A DNA stretch of 64,000 nucleotides from JAPOXR01 sp965221815 (GTDB lineage: Bacteria > Pseudomonadota > Alphaproteobacteria > Rhodobacterales > Rhodobacteraceae). Below, piece by piece: positions 26,194 through 35,315 of this stretch. Location: the NCBI GenBank assembly GCA_965221815.1, contig OZ244915.1, forward strand, positions 806,001 to 870,000. The letters run 5' to 3'. The position numbers were made by a program, and so were the translations under genes. Position 1 is the stretch's first letter; each line of letters opens with the position of its first letter. The notes beneath the pieces are model-generated. The model saw only the letters and a list, made by a program, of their open reading frames with translations. It ran no database searches and had not been told where the DNA came from.

Positions 26194-27231
26194 GTGGCTG
26201 ATTTTCTTGCTTCCGGGCTCGGAACATTCGTTCTCATTCTTGCCCAGAGTCTGTTAATTGTCGCTTTTGTGATGATTTCGCTGCTGTTTCTTGTTTACGG
26301 TGATCGTAAAATCTGGGCGGCGGTGCAAATGCGCCGGGGGCCGAATGTGGTCGGCGCCTTCGGATTGTTGCAGTCTGTCGCTGATGCGTTCAAATATATC
26401 GTCAAGGAAATCGTCATTCCAGCCGGGGCCGATCGGCCGGTTTTTCTGCTTGCACCCCTGATTTCCTTTACCCTCGCAATGGCCGCCTGGGCAGTGATTC
26501 CCTTTGCAGACGGATGGGTGCTGGCCAATCTCAATATCGGAATATTATTCCTCTTCGCGGTCTCATCGCTCGAGGTTTACGGCGTCATCATGGGAGGGTG
26601 GGCATCGAATTCCAAATATGCTTTTCTCGGCGCGTTGCGCAGTGCGGCCCAGATGATTTCCTACGAAGTTTCGATCGGTTTCATCATTATTGGAATTCTG
26701 ATTTCCACCGGGTCACTCAATCTGACCGAAATTGTGCGTGCCCAGGATGGAGCGGGGCATTTCTTTTCCTGGTATTGGTTGCCGCATCTGCCGATGCTCG
26801 TTTTGTTTTTCGTCTCGGCGCTGGCAGAGACCAACCGTCCGCCTTTTGATTTGCCGGAAGCCGAATCGGAACTCGTCGCCGGATACCAGGTCGAATATTC
26901 ATCGACGCCATTCCTGCTCTTCATGGCCGGCGAATATATTGCGATCTTCATGATGTGTGCCCTCATGTCTATTCTCTTTTTTGGCGGTTGGTTGTCGCCG
27001 TTTCCGGTGTTGCCCGATGGGGCATTATGGATGGTCGCCAAGATGGCGTTTTTCTTTTTCCTGTTTGCGCTGGTGAAAGCCGTGGTTCCCCGTTACCGCT
27101 ATGATCAGCTGATGCGGATTGGCTGGAAGGTTTTCCTGCCGTTATCCCTGGGATGGGTCGTGCTGACAGGTTTGTTTGTTCAATTCGAATGGTTTGGTGG
27201 CTTCTATGTTCGTTGGGCAGAGGTGAGTTAA
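26194..27231 (+). CDS. nuoH: NADH-quinone oxidoreductase subunit H
   Basis: NuoH forms the quinone-access and first proton-channel region of the membrane arm. Eight or more helices are predicted. Markers are YGDRKIWAAVQMRRGPNVVG, LLQSVADAFKYIVKE, and AETNRPPFDLPEAESELVAG, and the tail VPRYRYDQLMRIGWKVFLPL. The GTG start at 26194 is preceded by AGG. About 70 bp separate it from nuoG; I see nothing specific there. Confidence 0.96.
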   Translation: MADFLASGLGTFVLILAQSLLIVAFVMISLLFLVYGDRKIWAAVQMRRGPNVVGAFGLLQSVADAFKYIVKEIVIPAGADRPVFLLAPLISFTLAMAAWAVIPFADGWVLANLNIGILFLFAVSSLEVYGVIMGGWASNSKYAFLGALRSAAQMISYEVSIGFIIIGILISTGSLNLTEIVRAQDGAGHFFSWYWLPHLPMLVLFFVSALAETNRPPFDLPEAESELVAGYQVEYSSTPFLLFMAGEYIAIFMMCALMSILFFGGWLSPFPVLPDGALWMVAKMAFFFFLFALVKAVVPRYRYDQLMRIGWKVFLPLSLGWVVLTGLFVQFEWFGGFYVRWAEVS

Positions 27232-27298
27232 GCCATGTTCACACACGATCCGTTGCGTTGTCTGTTTTCATTGTCGGTCGGACAGGAAGGATGAACTG

Positions 27299-27796
27299 AT
27301 GTTGCAGTCTGCTGATCTGAAACGGGCGGCAAAATATACGCTGCTGCTCGATTTTCTCTCCGGTTTCCGGCTGGGTATGAAATATTTCTTCGCACCCAAG
27401 GCAACGGTCAATTATCCCCACGAAAAAGGCCCATTATCACCGCGTTTTCGGGGCGAACATGCTTTGCGGCGCTATCCGAATGGTGAGGAGAGATGCATTG
27501 CCTGCAAATTGTGCGAGGCGATTTGTCCGGCGCAGGCGATCACCATCGATGCCGAGCCACGTGCCGATGGTTCCCGCCGCACCACACGCTATGACATTGA
27601 CATGACAAAATGCATCTATTGCGGTTTCTGTCAGGAAGCCTGCCCGGTCGATGCGATTGTCGAAGGGCCGAATTTTGAGTTCGCTGCCGAAACACGCGAG
27701 GAACTGTTTTACGACAAGGACCGACTGCTCGCGAATGGCGACCGTTGGGAGGCGGAGATTGCTGCCAATATTGAACTTGATGCCCCTTATCGGTAA
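27299..27796 (+). CDS. nuoI: NADH-quinone oxidoreductase subunit I (two [4Fe-4S])
   Basis: NuoI holds clusters N6a and N6b. The 165-residue product has both ligand sets, CIACKLCEAICPAQAI and CIYCGFCQEACPVDAI, after the conserved FRGEHALRRYPNGEERCIAC approach. A GGAAGG lies about eight bases before the ATG at 27299. It follows nuoH after 67 bp. Confidence 0.97.
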   Translation: MLQSADLKRAAKYTLLLDFLSGFRLGMKYFFAPKATVNYPHEKGPLSPRFRGEHALRRYPNGEERCIACKLCEAICPAQAITIDAEPRADGSRRTTRYDIDMTKCIYCGFCQEACPVDAIVEGPNFEFAAETREELFYDKDRLLANGDRWEAEIAANIELDAPYR

Positions 27797-27835
27797 CCGG
27801 CTCGGCTGCTCGCGTCACGCAAAGGTCGCCCACTG

Positions 27836-28456
27836 ATGGTTATTCAGACACTCGCATTTTATGTCTTTGCGCTGCTTGTTGTCTTTGCCGGATTGTCAGT
27901 GATTCTGGCCCGCAATCCCGTGCATGGCGTCCTTTGGTTGATTCTGGCTTTTCTCTCTTCAGCCGGGTTGTTTGTCCTGCAAGGTGCCGAATTCATCGCG
28001 CTGTTGCTGGTGATTGTCTATGTCGGTGCGGTGGCGGTTCTGTTCCTGTTCGTTGTCATGATGCTGGATGTCGATTTTGCCGCTTTTCGTGCCGGTATGG
28101 CAAAATATATTCCGGCCGGCCTGCTGATCGGGGTGGTTCTCCTGATGATTCTCGGTATCGAAATCGGTGATTGGACAATATCCCCGCTCGCCGAGGGGCA
28201 ACGTCAATCAGTCGCACCGATGGTCACTGAATCCCACAATACACAGGCTCTCGGACAGGTCATTTACACCGACTTCGTACTGCTCTTTCAATCGGCGGGT
28301 CTGATCCTGCTGGTGGCGATGATGGGTGCCATCGTGTTGACGCATCGTCGTCGGGACAGGGTCAAGCGACAGGATATTCTGCAGCAGATGTATCGTGATC
28401 CGAAACGTTCGATCGAATTGAAGGATTTGAGAACTGGTTCGGGAGACAAGTTGTGA
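27836..28456 (+). CDS. nuoJ: NADH-quinone oxidoreductase subunit J
   Basis: Membrane subunit with five predicted helices, 206 residues. LIVVFAG-like first helix, AVLWLILAFLSSAGLFVLQG-type second, and the conserved AEFIALLLVIVYVGAVAVLF identify NuoJ, whose third helix is involved in coupling. The end overlaps the nuoK start by 4 bp (GTGA). Confidence 0.95.
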   Translation: MVIQTLAFYVFALLVVFAGLSVILARNPVHGVLWLILAFLSSAGLFVLQGAEFIALLLVIVYVGAVAVLFLFVVMMLDVDFAAFRAGMAKYIPAGLLIGVVLLMILGIEIGDWTISPLAEGQRQSVAPMVTESHNTQALGQVIYTDFVLLFQSAGLILLVAMMGAIVLTHRRRDRVKRQDILQQMYRDPKRSIELKDLRTGSGDKL

Positions 28457-28758
28457 TTGGCCTCGAACACTATCTGGTGGTGGCGACGATCCTGTTCGTG
28501 ACAGGAGTGTTTGGGATTTTCCTGAACCGCAAGAACATCATCGTGATCCTGATGGCGATCGAATTGATGCTGCTTGCGGTGAACATCAATCTGGTTGCTT
28601 TTTCCGTGCATCTTGGTGATCTCGTCGGTCAGGTCTTTACGCTTTTTGTCCTCACTGTGGCTGCCGCTGAAGCAGCGATTGGTCTGGCCATACTTGTCTG
28701 TTTCCATCGCAATCGTGACACCATCGCCGTGGATGAAGTCAGCGGTTTGAGAGGATAG
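28453..28758 (+). CDS. nuoK: NADH-quinone oxidoreductase subunit K
   Basis: Small three-helix subunit of 101 residues, related to MrpC. It has the two functional glutamates in IVILMAIELMLLAVNINLVA and in LTVAAAEAAIGLAILV. GTG start inside the nuoJ stop, indicating translational coupling. Confidence 0.96.
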   Translation: MIGLEHYLVVATILFVTGVFGIFLNRKNIIVILMAIELMLLAVNINLVAFSVHLGDLVGQVFTLFVLTVAAAEAAIGLAILVCFHRNRDTIAVDEVSGLRG

Positions 28759-28764
28759 CGAAGA

Positions 28765-30744
28765 ATGACGCCGATTCTGCTCACGACGATTGTTCTCGGT
28801 CCGCTCTTCGGTGCGCTCGCCTGTGGTTTCGGTCATCGGTTTGTTGGCGAGAAAGCAGCAATGATTGTTGCCGCGACGATGATTTTTGTTGCGGCCATAC
28901 TCAGCTGGATCGTCTTTGTGACGTTCTCGGGAGATACCGAGTCGGTCAGGTTGTTGCGCTTTTTTGACAGCGGTTCCATGACTGCGGATTGGTCCATCCG
29001 ACTTGATCGGCTCACGTCGATCATGCTGGTTGTCGTGACAACCGTGTCGGCGCTCGTCCATCTATACAGTTTCGGCTACATGCATGCGGACCCGCAATGG
29101 TCACAACATGAGTCCTACCAACCGCGGTTCTTTGCTTATCTGTCATTCTTCTCTTTTTCCATGCTGGTTCTGGTGTCATCGGACAATTTGCTGCAACTGT
29201 TTTTTGGCTGGGAAGGGGTTGGCGTTGCCTCCTACCTGCTGATCGGGTTCTACTATCGAAAATCGACGGCCAATGCGGCCGCCATGAAAGCCTTCATTGT
29301 CAATCGTGTGGGGGATTTTGGTCTGGCCCTGGGAATCTTCGCGCTGTTCTTGCTGACAGATTCCGTTCAGTTTCCGGTGATCTTTGCCGCTGCCGAGACC
29401 CTCGCCAGTACCAGGGTCGATTTTCTGTGGATGGAGCTCAATGCGGCGGAACTGACGGCATCATTGTTATTCGTGGGTGCCTGTGGAAAATCGGCACAGT
29501 TATTTCTTCATACTTGGCTTCCCGATGCCATGGAAGGACCGACGCCGGTCTCGGCGCTGATCCATGCGGCGACCATGGTGACCGCCGGTGTCTTTCTGGT
29601 GTGTCGCTTCTCACCACTTTTCGAGTTCGCACCGACGACACTGGCTGCCGTGACCGTCATTGGGGCGTCCACTGCCTTTTTTGCAGCGACGATCGGGCTT
29701 GTGCAGAATGATATCAAACGCGTGATAGCCTATTCGACCTGTTCACAGCTCGGTTACATGTTCGCGGCCGCGGGTGTCGGTGTCTACCAGGCGGCAATGT
29801 TCCATCTTTTCACCCATGCTTTTTTCAAGGCACTTCTATTCCTCGGTGCCGGGTCGGTGATTCATGCCATGCATCACGAACAGGATATGCGGAAATACGG
29901 TGGTTTGCGTCACAAGATTCCATGGACTTTCTGGTGCATGGTCATTGGAACTTTGGCGATCACCGGTGTGGGCATTCCACTGACCTATTATGGCTTCGCC
30001 GGATTCCTATCGAAGGACGCTGTTATCGAATCGACTTTTGCGGCCGCAACAGGTCCCGGAGGATTTGCTTTCTGGCTGCTTCTGGTGGCCGCATTGATGA
30101 CCAGTTTCTATTCATGGCGACTGATTTTTCTCACCTTTTTTGGTGTGCCACGCGGCCGCCCCGAGATTTATGAACACGCTCATGAATCGCCACGGACAAT
30201 GCTGATTCCAATCGTCATGCTCGCCGTGGGTTCGCTGTTTGCCGGGATGATCTGGTATGAACCATTTTTTGGCAAGGAAGCTCATACTTGGTTCGGAGAC
30301 GCCCTATTTGCCGGTGCCGGCAATCATGTTCTCGAGGCTACCCATCACGTGCCTGACTGGGTAAAGGCGGCACCCTTCTGGGCCATGGGCATTGGCCTGG
30401 CTTTGGCCTGGCTGTTTTATATCCGCAACCCATCAATTCCGGTTCGGTTGGCGGCGCAGCATCACCCCCTTTACCTGTTTCTGCTCAACAAATGGTATTT
30501 TGACGAAATCTACGATTTTCTGCTGGTGAATCCGGCGAAGCGGGCGGGAAGCATTCTCTGGAAACGGGGTGACCTGGGCATCATTGACGGAACCTTGCAT
30601 GCGGTCTCGATGGCCGCGATTCCTCTTCTGTCGCGGCTCGCCACCCGGTTTCAGTCGGGCTATCTGTTTCATTACGCGTTTGTCATGGTCACCGGGGCTG
30701 TCCTCCTCGTTGTGGTGATCTCTATTCTTGGGGGCGGCGGTTGA
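28765..30744 (+). CDS. nuoL: NADH-quinone oxidoreductase subunit L (proton-pumping antiporter-like)
   Basis: The largest membrane subunit, with an antiporter-like core and a long lateral helix near the C terminus. Typical segments are FGWEGVGVASYLLIGFYYRK, GKSAQLFLHTWLPDAMEGPT, PVSALIHAATMVTAGVFLV and FTHAFFKALLFLGAGSVIHA. At 659 residues it is the usual length. The stop overlaps the nuoM start by 4 bp. Confidence 0.96.
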   Translation: MTPILLTTIVLGPLFGALACGFGHRFVGEKAAMIVAATMIFVAAILSWIVFVTFSGDTESVRLLRFFDSGSMTADWSIRLDRLTSIMLVVVTTVSALVHLYSFGYMHADPQWSQHESYQPRFFAYLSFFSFSMLVLVSSDNLLQLFFGWEGVGVASYLLIGFYYRKSTANAAAMKAFIVNRVGDFGLALGIFALFLLTDSVQFPVIFAAAETLASTRVDFLWMELNAAELTASLLFVGACGKSAQLFLHTWLPDAMEGPTPVSALIHAATMVTAGVFLVCRFSPLFEFAPTTLAAVTVIGASTAFFAATIGLVQNDIKRVIAYSTCSQLGYMFAAAGVGVYQAAMFHLFTHAFFKALLFLGAGSVIHAMHHEQDMRKYGGLRHKIPWTFWCMVIGTLAITGVGIPLTYYGFAGFLSKDAVIESTFAAATGPGGFAFWLLLVAALMTSFYSWRLIFLTFFGVPRGRPEIYEHAHESPRTMLIPIVMLAVGSLFAGMIWYEPFFGKEAHTWFGDALFAGAGNHVLEATHHVPDWVKAAPFWAMGIGLALAWLFYIRNPSIPVRLAAQHHPLYLFLLNKWYFDEIYDFLLVNPAKRAGSILWKRGDLGIIDGTLHAVSMAAIPLLSRLATRFQSGYLFHYAFVMVTGAVLLVVVISILGGGG

Positions 30745-32273
30745 ACAATCTGATCTCGATCATGATGTTTGCCCCGCTGACAGCGGCTGTGATCATGATG
30801 CTCTTCCTGCGCGGCGATGACGAAGATGCGCAGAAGAATGTGAAATACCTGACGGTCATCACGACGCTGGCCACGTTTCTGATTTCGGCCTTTGTCTTTC
30901 TTGAATTCAATCGCCTCGATTCCGGGTTTCAGCTGGTCGAGGAGGCGGAGTGGCTGTTCGGGCTGCGTTACAAGGTTGGAATCGATGGAATCAGCGTTCT
31001 TTTTGTCATGCTGACGACCTTCCTGATGCCCATCACTGTCCTTGCCTGCTGGGGCGTCACGCATCGTGTCAAGGAGTTCATGGCGGCCCTGCTGGTCCTT
31101 GAGACCTTTATGATCGGTGTGTTCTGCTCGCTGGACCTGGTTCTCTTCTATCTGTTCTTTGAAGCCGGATTGATCCCGATGTTCCTGATCATCGGAATTT
31201 GGGGCGGAAAGGAGCGTATCTACGCTGCCTTCAAGTTCTTTCTCTACACGCTCCTCGGTTCCATCCTGATGCTGCTCGCAATGATCTCTCTGTTCCTGAT
31301 GGCCGGCAGTTCCGACATCACTGAGCTCCTGCTCTTTGATATTCCCTCAGAGACCTTCACATTGTTCGGAATCTCTATTGCGGGTGGTATTCAGACCATC
31401 CTGTGGCTGGCATTCTTCGCTTCATTCGCTGTCAAGCTGCCGATGTGGCCTTTCCATACGTGGCTTCCTGATGCCCATGTACAAGCGCCGACCGGGGGAT
31501 CGGTCATCCTCGCCGCGATTCTTCTGAAAATGGGCGGATACGGCTTTCTCCGCTTCAGTTTGCCGATGTTTCCCATTGCTTCGGAGATTCTGACACCATT
31601 TGTCATGGGTTTGAGCGTGATTGCGATCATCTACACGTCGCTGGTGGCGATGATGCAGGAGGATATGAAGAAACTGATCGCCTATTCGTCGGTTGCCCAT
31701 ATGGGATTTGTGACACTGGGTATCTTTGCGGCCAATCGACAGGGAATTGATGGGGCTATTTTTCAAATGATCTCGCATGGGTTTATTTCGGGGGCGCTGT
31801 TTCTTTGTGTCGGCGTGATCTATGATCGCATGCATACGCGGGATATTGACGCTTATGGCGGTCTGGTGATCCGTATGCCTGTCTATGCGTTGATCTTCAT
31901 GTTTTTTACTCTCGCCAATGTCGGTCTGCCCGGTACCAGTGGTTTCGTCGGTGAGTTTCTGACGCTGGCCGGCACCTTCCGGATCAGCAGTTGGATGGCA
32001 TCATTGGGTGCAACCGGGGTTATTCTTTCGGCCTGCTATGCATTGTGGTTGTTTCGTCGCGTGGTCTTCGGTGACTTGGTGAAGGAGTCCCTGAAGATGA
32101 TCACGGATATGGACGGGCGGGAAAAGCTGGTCTTCGTTCCGTTGGTTGTGATGACACTGCTGCTGGGCCTCTATCCCAGTTTGATCACTGATGTGATTGG
32201 TGTCAGCGTCGAACAGCTCGTCGCAGATGTGACAGAAAGCCGGGCGGCCTCTGTGACCGCTGGCACGCGATAG
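30741..32273 (+). CDS. nuoM: NADH-quinone oxidoreductase subunit M (antiporter-like)
   Basis: Second antiporter-like subunit, 510 residues and about 14 helices. FYLFFEAGLIPMFLIIGIWG, LPMWPFHTWLPDAHVQAPTG, ILLKMGGYGFLRF and YSSVAHMGFVTLGIF are signatures. The start is a TTG at 30741 overlapping the nuoL stop, the only start that gives the normal N terminus. Confidence 0.96.
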   Translation: MNNLISIMMFAPLTAAVIMMLFLRGDDEDAQKNVKYLTVITTLATFLISAFVFLEFNRLDSGFQLVEEAEWLFGLRYKVGIDGISVLFVMLTTFLMPITVLACWGVTHRVKEFMAALLVLETFMIGVFCSLDLVLFYLFFEAGLIPMFLIIGIWGGKERIYAAFKFFLYTLLGSILMLLAMISLFLMAGSSDITELLLFDIPSETFTLFGISIAGGIQTILWLAFFASFAVKLPMWPFHTWLPDAHVQAPTGGSVILAAILLKMGGYGFLRFSLPMFPIASEILTPFVMGLSVIAIIYTSLVAMMQEDMKKLIAYSSVAHMGFVTLGIFAANRQGIDGAIFQMISHGFISGALFLCVGVIYDRMHTRDIDAYGGLVIRMPVYALIFMFFTLANVGLPGTSGFVGEFLTLAGTFRISSWMASLGATGVILSACYALWLFRRVVFGDLVKESLKMITDMDGREKLVFVPLVVMTLLLGLYPSLITDVIGVSVEQLVADVTESRAASVTAGTR

Positions 32274-32276
32274 GCA

Positions 32277-33722
32277 ATGCAATTGATACTGGCGCAGGAT
32301 ATCGCAGTCATCTTGCCGGAGATGACATTGGCAATTTATGCCATGGTGGTGCTGATGTGGGGTGTCTTCAGCCGCTCCGCGCAGACAGCCAGTGCCATTA
32401 TCTGGATCACGGCTCTGGCTTTCCTCGCACTTGCCGTGTGGATTGGTTTTTCGCCTGAGGGTACGCGCACGGCCTTTAGTGGAGCCTTTACCGACGATTT
32501 CTATGCCCGTTTTGCCAAAATCACCATTCTGGCCTCAATGTCGGTCCTGTTGGTGATGAGCCGTGAATATCTTGAGCACAGCAATTTGCTCAAATTTGAG
32601 TTTCCTGCACTCATCGCATTCGCCGTTCTGGGAATGATGATGATGGTCTCGGCCAGCGATCTGATGCTGCTTTATATGGGTTTGGAACTGCAGTCGCTGG
32701 CGCTCTATGTGTTGGCTTCTTTCCATCGTGACAGCGCCCGTTCGACCGAAGCGGGTGTCAAGTATTTTGTGCTTGGGGCCTTGTCATCAGGAATTCTGCT
32801 GTTTGGGGCCTCTTTCGTTTACGGTTATTCAGGTACGACCTTATTTTCCGGTATTGCGGCTTCTGCGGAAAATGAGATGTCGTTTGGGTTGCTCTATGGA
32901 CTCATTTTTATTCTTGTTGGTCTGGCCTTCAAGATTTCTGCAGCACCCTTTCATATGTGGGCACCGGACGTCTATGATGGTGCGCCGACACCGGTGACTG
33001 CGATTTTTGCAACGGCACCGAAGGTGGCGGCTCTCATGCTTCTCGCACGGCTGTTATTCGAGGCCTTTGGTGCTGCGCAGGCAGACTGGCAGATGATCAT
33101 CGCGGTTCTTTCGGTGGCATCCATGTTTCTTGGGGCCATCGCTGCTATTGGCCAGACCGATATCAAGCGACTCATGGCTTATTCGTCAATTTCGCATATG
33201 GGTTACGCGCTGGCCGGGCTTGCAGCAGCCAACGCCGAAGGTTTGCGGTCCATGCTCGTCTATCTGGTGATCTATGTCGTCATGAATCTTGGAACTTTCG
33301 CGTTCATTCTGTCCATGCGCCGCGATGGGCGACAGGTGACCCTCATTGCCGGATTGAACCTTTATTCACGGCAAGCACCCGCCCGTGCTCTATCGTTGCT
33401 GGTGCTCTTGTTTTCGCTCGCCGGGATCGTGCCGATGGTCGGTTTTTTCACCAAATTTTATGTCTTCCTGGCGGTCATGAACGCCGATCTCTTATGGTTG
33501 GCGATTGCAGGTGCGATCGCATCAGTTATCGGCGCCTATTATTATTTGCGTATTGTTTATCTGATGTATTTTGGTCAGGAGGCTGAGCAGCTTGACGCGC
33601 CGATGAGTGTCTTGGCGCAGTCTATTCTTCTGGTTGCAGCGTTGGCGATGGTAGTGGGAGTGATCAATTTGTTCATGCTGAATGACTTTGCCGGCAGTGC
33701 GGTGCAAGCGCTGCTTGGTTGA
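32277..33722 (+). CDS. nuoN: NADH-quinone oxidoreductase subunit N (antiporter-like)
   Basis: Third antiporter-like subunit, 481 residues, last of the complex I genes. LMLLYMGLELQSLALYVLAS, GVKYFVLGALSSGILLFGAS, PFHMWAPDVYDGAPTPVTAI and LMAYSSISHMGYALAGL identify it. It starts 3 bp after nuoM. Confidence 0.96.
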   Translation: MQLILAQDIAVILPEMTLAIYAMVVLMWGVFSRSAQTASAIIWITALAFLALAVWIGFSPEGTRTAFSGAFTDDFYARFAKITILASMSVLLVMSREYLEHSNLLKFEFPALIAFAVLGMMMMVSASDLMLLYMGLELQSLALYVLASFHRDSARSTEAGVKYFVLGALSSGILLFGASFVYGYSGTTLFSGIAASAENEMSFGLLYGLIFILVGLAFKISAAPFHMWAPDVYDGAPTPVTAIFATAPKVAALMLLARLLFEAFGAAQADWQMIIAVLSVASMFLGAIAAIGQTDIKRLMAYSSISHMGYALAGLAAANAEGLRSMLVYLVIYVVMNLGTFAFILSMRRDGRQVTLIAGLNLYSRQAPARALSLLVLLFSLAGIVPMVGFFTKFYVFLAVMNADLLWLAIAGAIASVIGAYYYLRIVYLMYFGQEAEQLDAPMSVLAQSILLVAALAMVVGVINLFMLNDFAGSAVQALLG

Positions 33723-33788
33723 ATGATGGCCTTACCTGATCACTGCCTGTTGCCGCTGCATCTGGCGGTGCCTGTGCTGCGCGGTTGA

Positions 33789-34562
33789 ATGGTTTTCTGG
33801 CCGCATAATGTCGGACGACGAATGCTCGATATCGTCGACAGCACCAATGCAGAGGGTCGCAGGATTGCCGCAGAAATTCACCGCCCTACATGGATCCAGG
33901 CGGGAATTCAGACTGCTGGTCGGGGGCGTTTCAACCGTCCTTGGCTCGGCGCCAGGGGCAATCTAACGGCGACTCTGATCATGCCAATTGATGAGAATGA
34001 TGTCGCTCCATTGCGCAGTTTTGTCGCGGCACTCGCATTGTACGATGCCTGCAGACATTTGGCTGATGGCACGAGCCGTTTCCGATTGAAATGGCCGAAC
34101 GACCTGCTGCTGAATCGTGGCAAGATGGCCGGAATTCTGCTTGAATCGATAGGGCGGGGTGACCGGCGGCACCTGATCGCCGGGTTTGGTGTCAACCTGG
34201 CCTCGGCCCCCATGATCATTGATCGGGACGTCGATGCGCCGCCACCGGTCAGCCTGGTTGGTGAGACCGGGCGCCTCGTGACTCCCGATGACTTTCTGCC
34301 GCATTTGGCGATGAGCTTTGAAACGCGTGAGGCACAGTTGAAGGAGGCGGGTTTCGAGAGTTTGCGGCAGGACTGGCAGGCGGCGGCGGATGGGATCGGA
34401 GACAATGTCAGGCTCTCGGCGGCCGGCAAGGCTTACCATGGAAGATTTGAGGGAATCAGCGCCAGCGGTGAGGCGGTACTGCTGATGGGAGGCGAACGGA
34501 TTCACCTTGCGGCCGGAGATATGATCATGGATTCAGAAAATGAACGTGCTCCTCGCGATTGA
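33789..34562 (+). CDS. birA: biotin--[acetyl-CoA carboxylase] ligase (BirA, catalytic form)
   Basis: Attaches biotin to the carrier protein of biotin-dependent carboxylases. The 257-residue product has only the catalytic and C-terminal domains; the DNA-binding repressor domain of E. coli BirA is absent, as in most alphaproteobacteria. Seen are VDSTNAEG, the biotin/ATP loop AGRGRFNRPW (third position Phe in place of the common Arg/Gly), RLKWPNDLLLNRGKMAGILL and FGVNL. The start follows directly on the TGA of a 21-codon in-frame upstream reading frame. The 3' end overlaps coaX by 23 bp. Confidence 0.92.
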   Translation: MVFWPHNVGRRMLDIVDSTNAEGRRIAAEIHRPTWIQAGIQTAGRGRFNRPWLGARGNLTATLIMPIDENDVAPLRSFVAALALYDACRHLADGTSRFRLKWPNDLLLNRGKMAGILLESIGRGDRRHLIAGFGVNLASAPMIIDRDVDAPPPVSLVGETGRLVTPDDFLPHLAMSFETREAQLKEAGFESLRQDWQAAADGIGDNVRLSAAGKAYHGRFEGISASGEAVLLMGGERIHLAAGDMIMDSENERAPRD

Positions 34563-35310
34563 TGTTGGCAACACCAATACCGTGTTCGCGCTGTTTGACG
34601 GTGATCACATGATGTGTAACTGGCGGTGTGCCACAGAAGCGCAGCGAACAGGAGATGAGTATTTTGTCTGGTTGTCCTCATTGATGGGGACAGTTGGCTC
34701 CCCACCCATCGGTACAGTCGTCATTGCCTCGGTTGTCCCCAATGCCCTGTTTCACCTCAAATCGATGTGCCGACAGCATTATCGCATTGATCCGCTGATA
34801 GTTGGCAGCTCCGATTGCCGCTTACCGGTGGCACCGAAGGTCGATGAACATGCCCACGTTGGTGCTGACCGCCTGGCCAATGCGACGGCCGCATTCACGC
34901 TTTATGGGGGTGATCTGATTGTCGTTGATTTTGGCACGGCGACCAATTTTGATGTGGTGGACGCGGACGGCGCGTATGTTGGTGGAGCCATTGCGCCAGG
35001 AATTGAACTGTCCGTGCGGGTTCTTCACCAAGCTGCTGCGGCCCTTCCGCATGTTGAGATCATGTGTCCGCAGAAGGCGGTTGGTACCAATACCAGAGAC
35101 TGTTTGCACGCGGGAATTTACTGGGGGCATCTGAGCATGGTTGAAGGAATTTGCGACCGTATTTGCACTGAGCGAGGATGTTCGATGCAGACCGTCGGTA
35201 CCGGTGGGCTGGCAAGCTTGTTCGACCGTGAATCGAAGTTGTTTGACCATGTGAATGACAATCTGACGATGCACGGGTTGGCTTTGATCAGTCAGCACAA
35301 CAGGGAGTAA
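34540..35310 (+). CDS. coaX: type III pantothenate kinase
   Basis: CoaX phosphorylates pantothenate, the first step of coenzyme A synthesis, and needs a monovalent cation. The 256-residue product shows the ASKHA-fold phosphate-1 motif LAIDVGNTNTVFALF, the central HVGADRLANATAAFTLYGGD, phosphate-2 VVDFGTATNFDVVDADGAYV and GGAIAPGIELSVRVLHQAAA. It lies between birA and the RNase J gene, the common alphaproteobacterial order. Confidence 0.95.
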   Translation: MNVLLAIDVGNTNTVFALFDGDHMMCNWRCATEAQRTGDEYFVWLSSLMGTVGSPPIGTVVIASVVPNALFHLKSMCRQHYRIDPLIVGSSDCRLPVAPKVDEHAHVGADRLANATAAFTLYGGDLIVVDFGTATNFDVVDADGAYVGGAIAPGIELSVRVLHQAAAALPHVEIMCPQKAVGTNTRDCLHAGIYWGHLSMVEGICDRICTERGCSMQTVGTGGLASLFDRESKLFDHVNDNLTMHGLALISQHNRE

Positions 35311-35315
35311 GGACG

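Noticed and set aside
28288..29061. 257-aa minus-strand frame rich in His, Arg and Asp
   Set aside because: Antisense of nuoJ-nuoK-nuoL, membrane genes whose complements typically give such charged frames.
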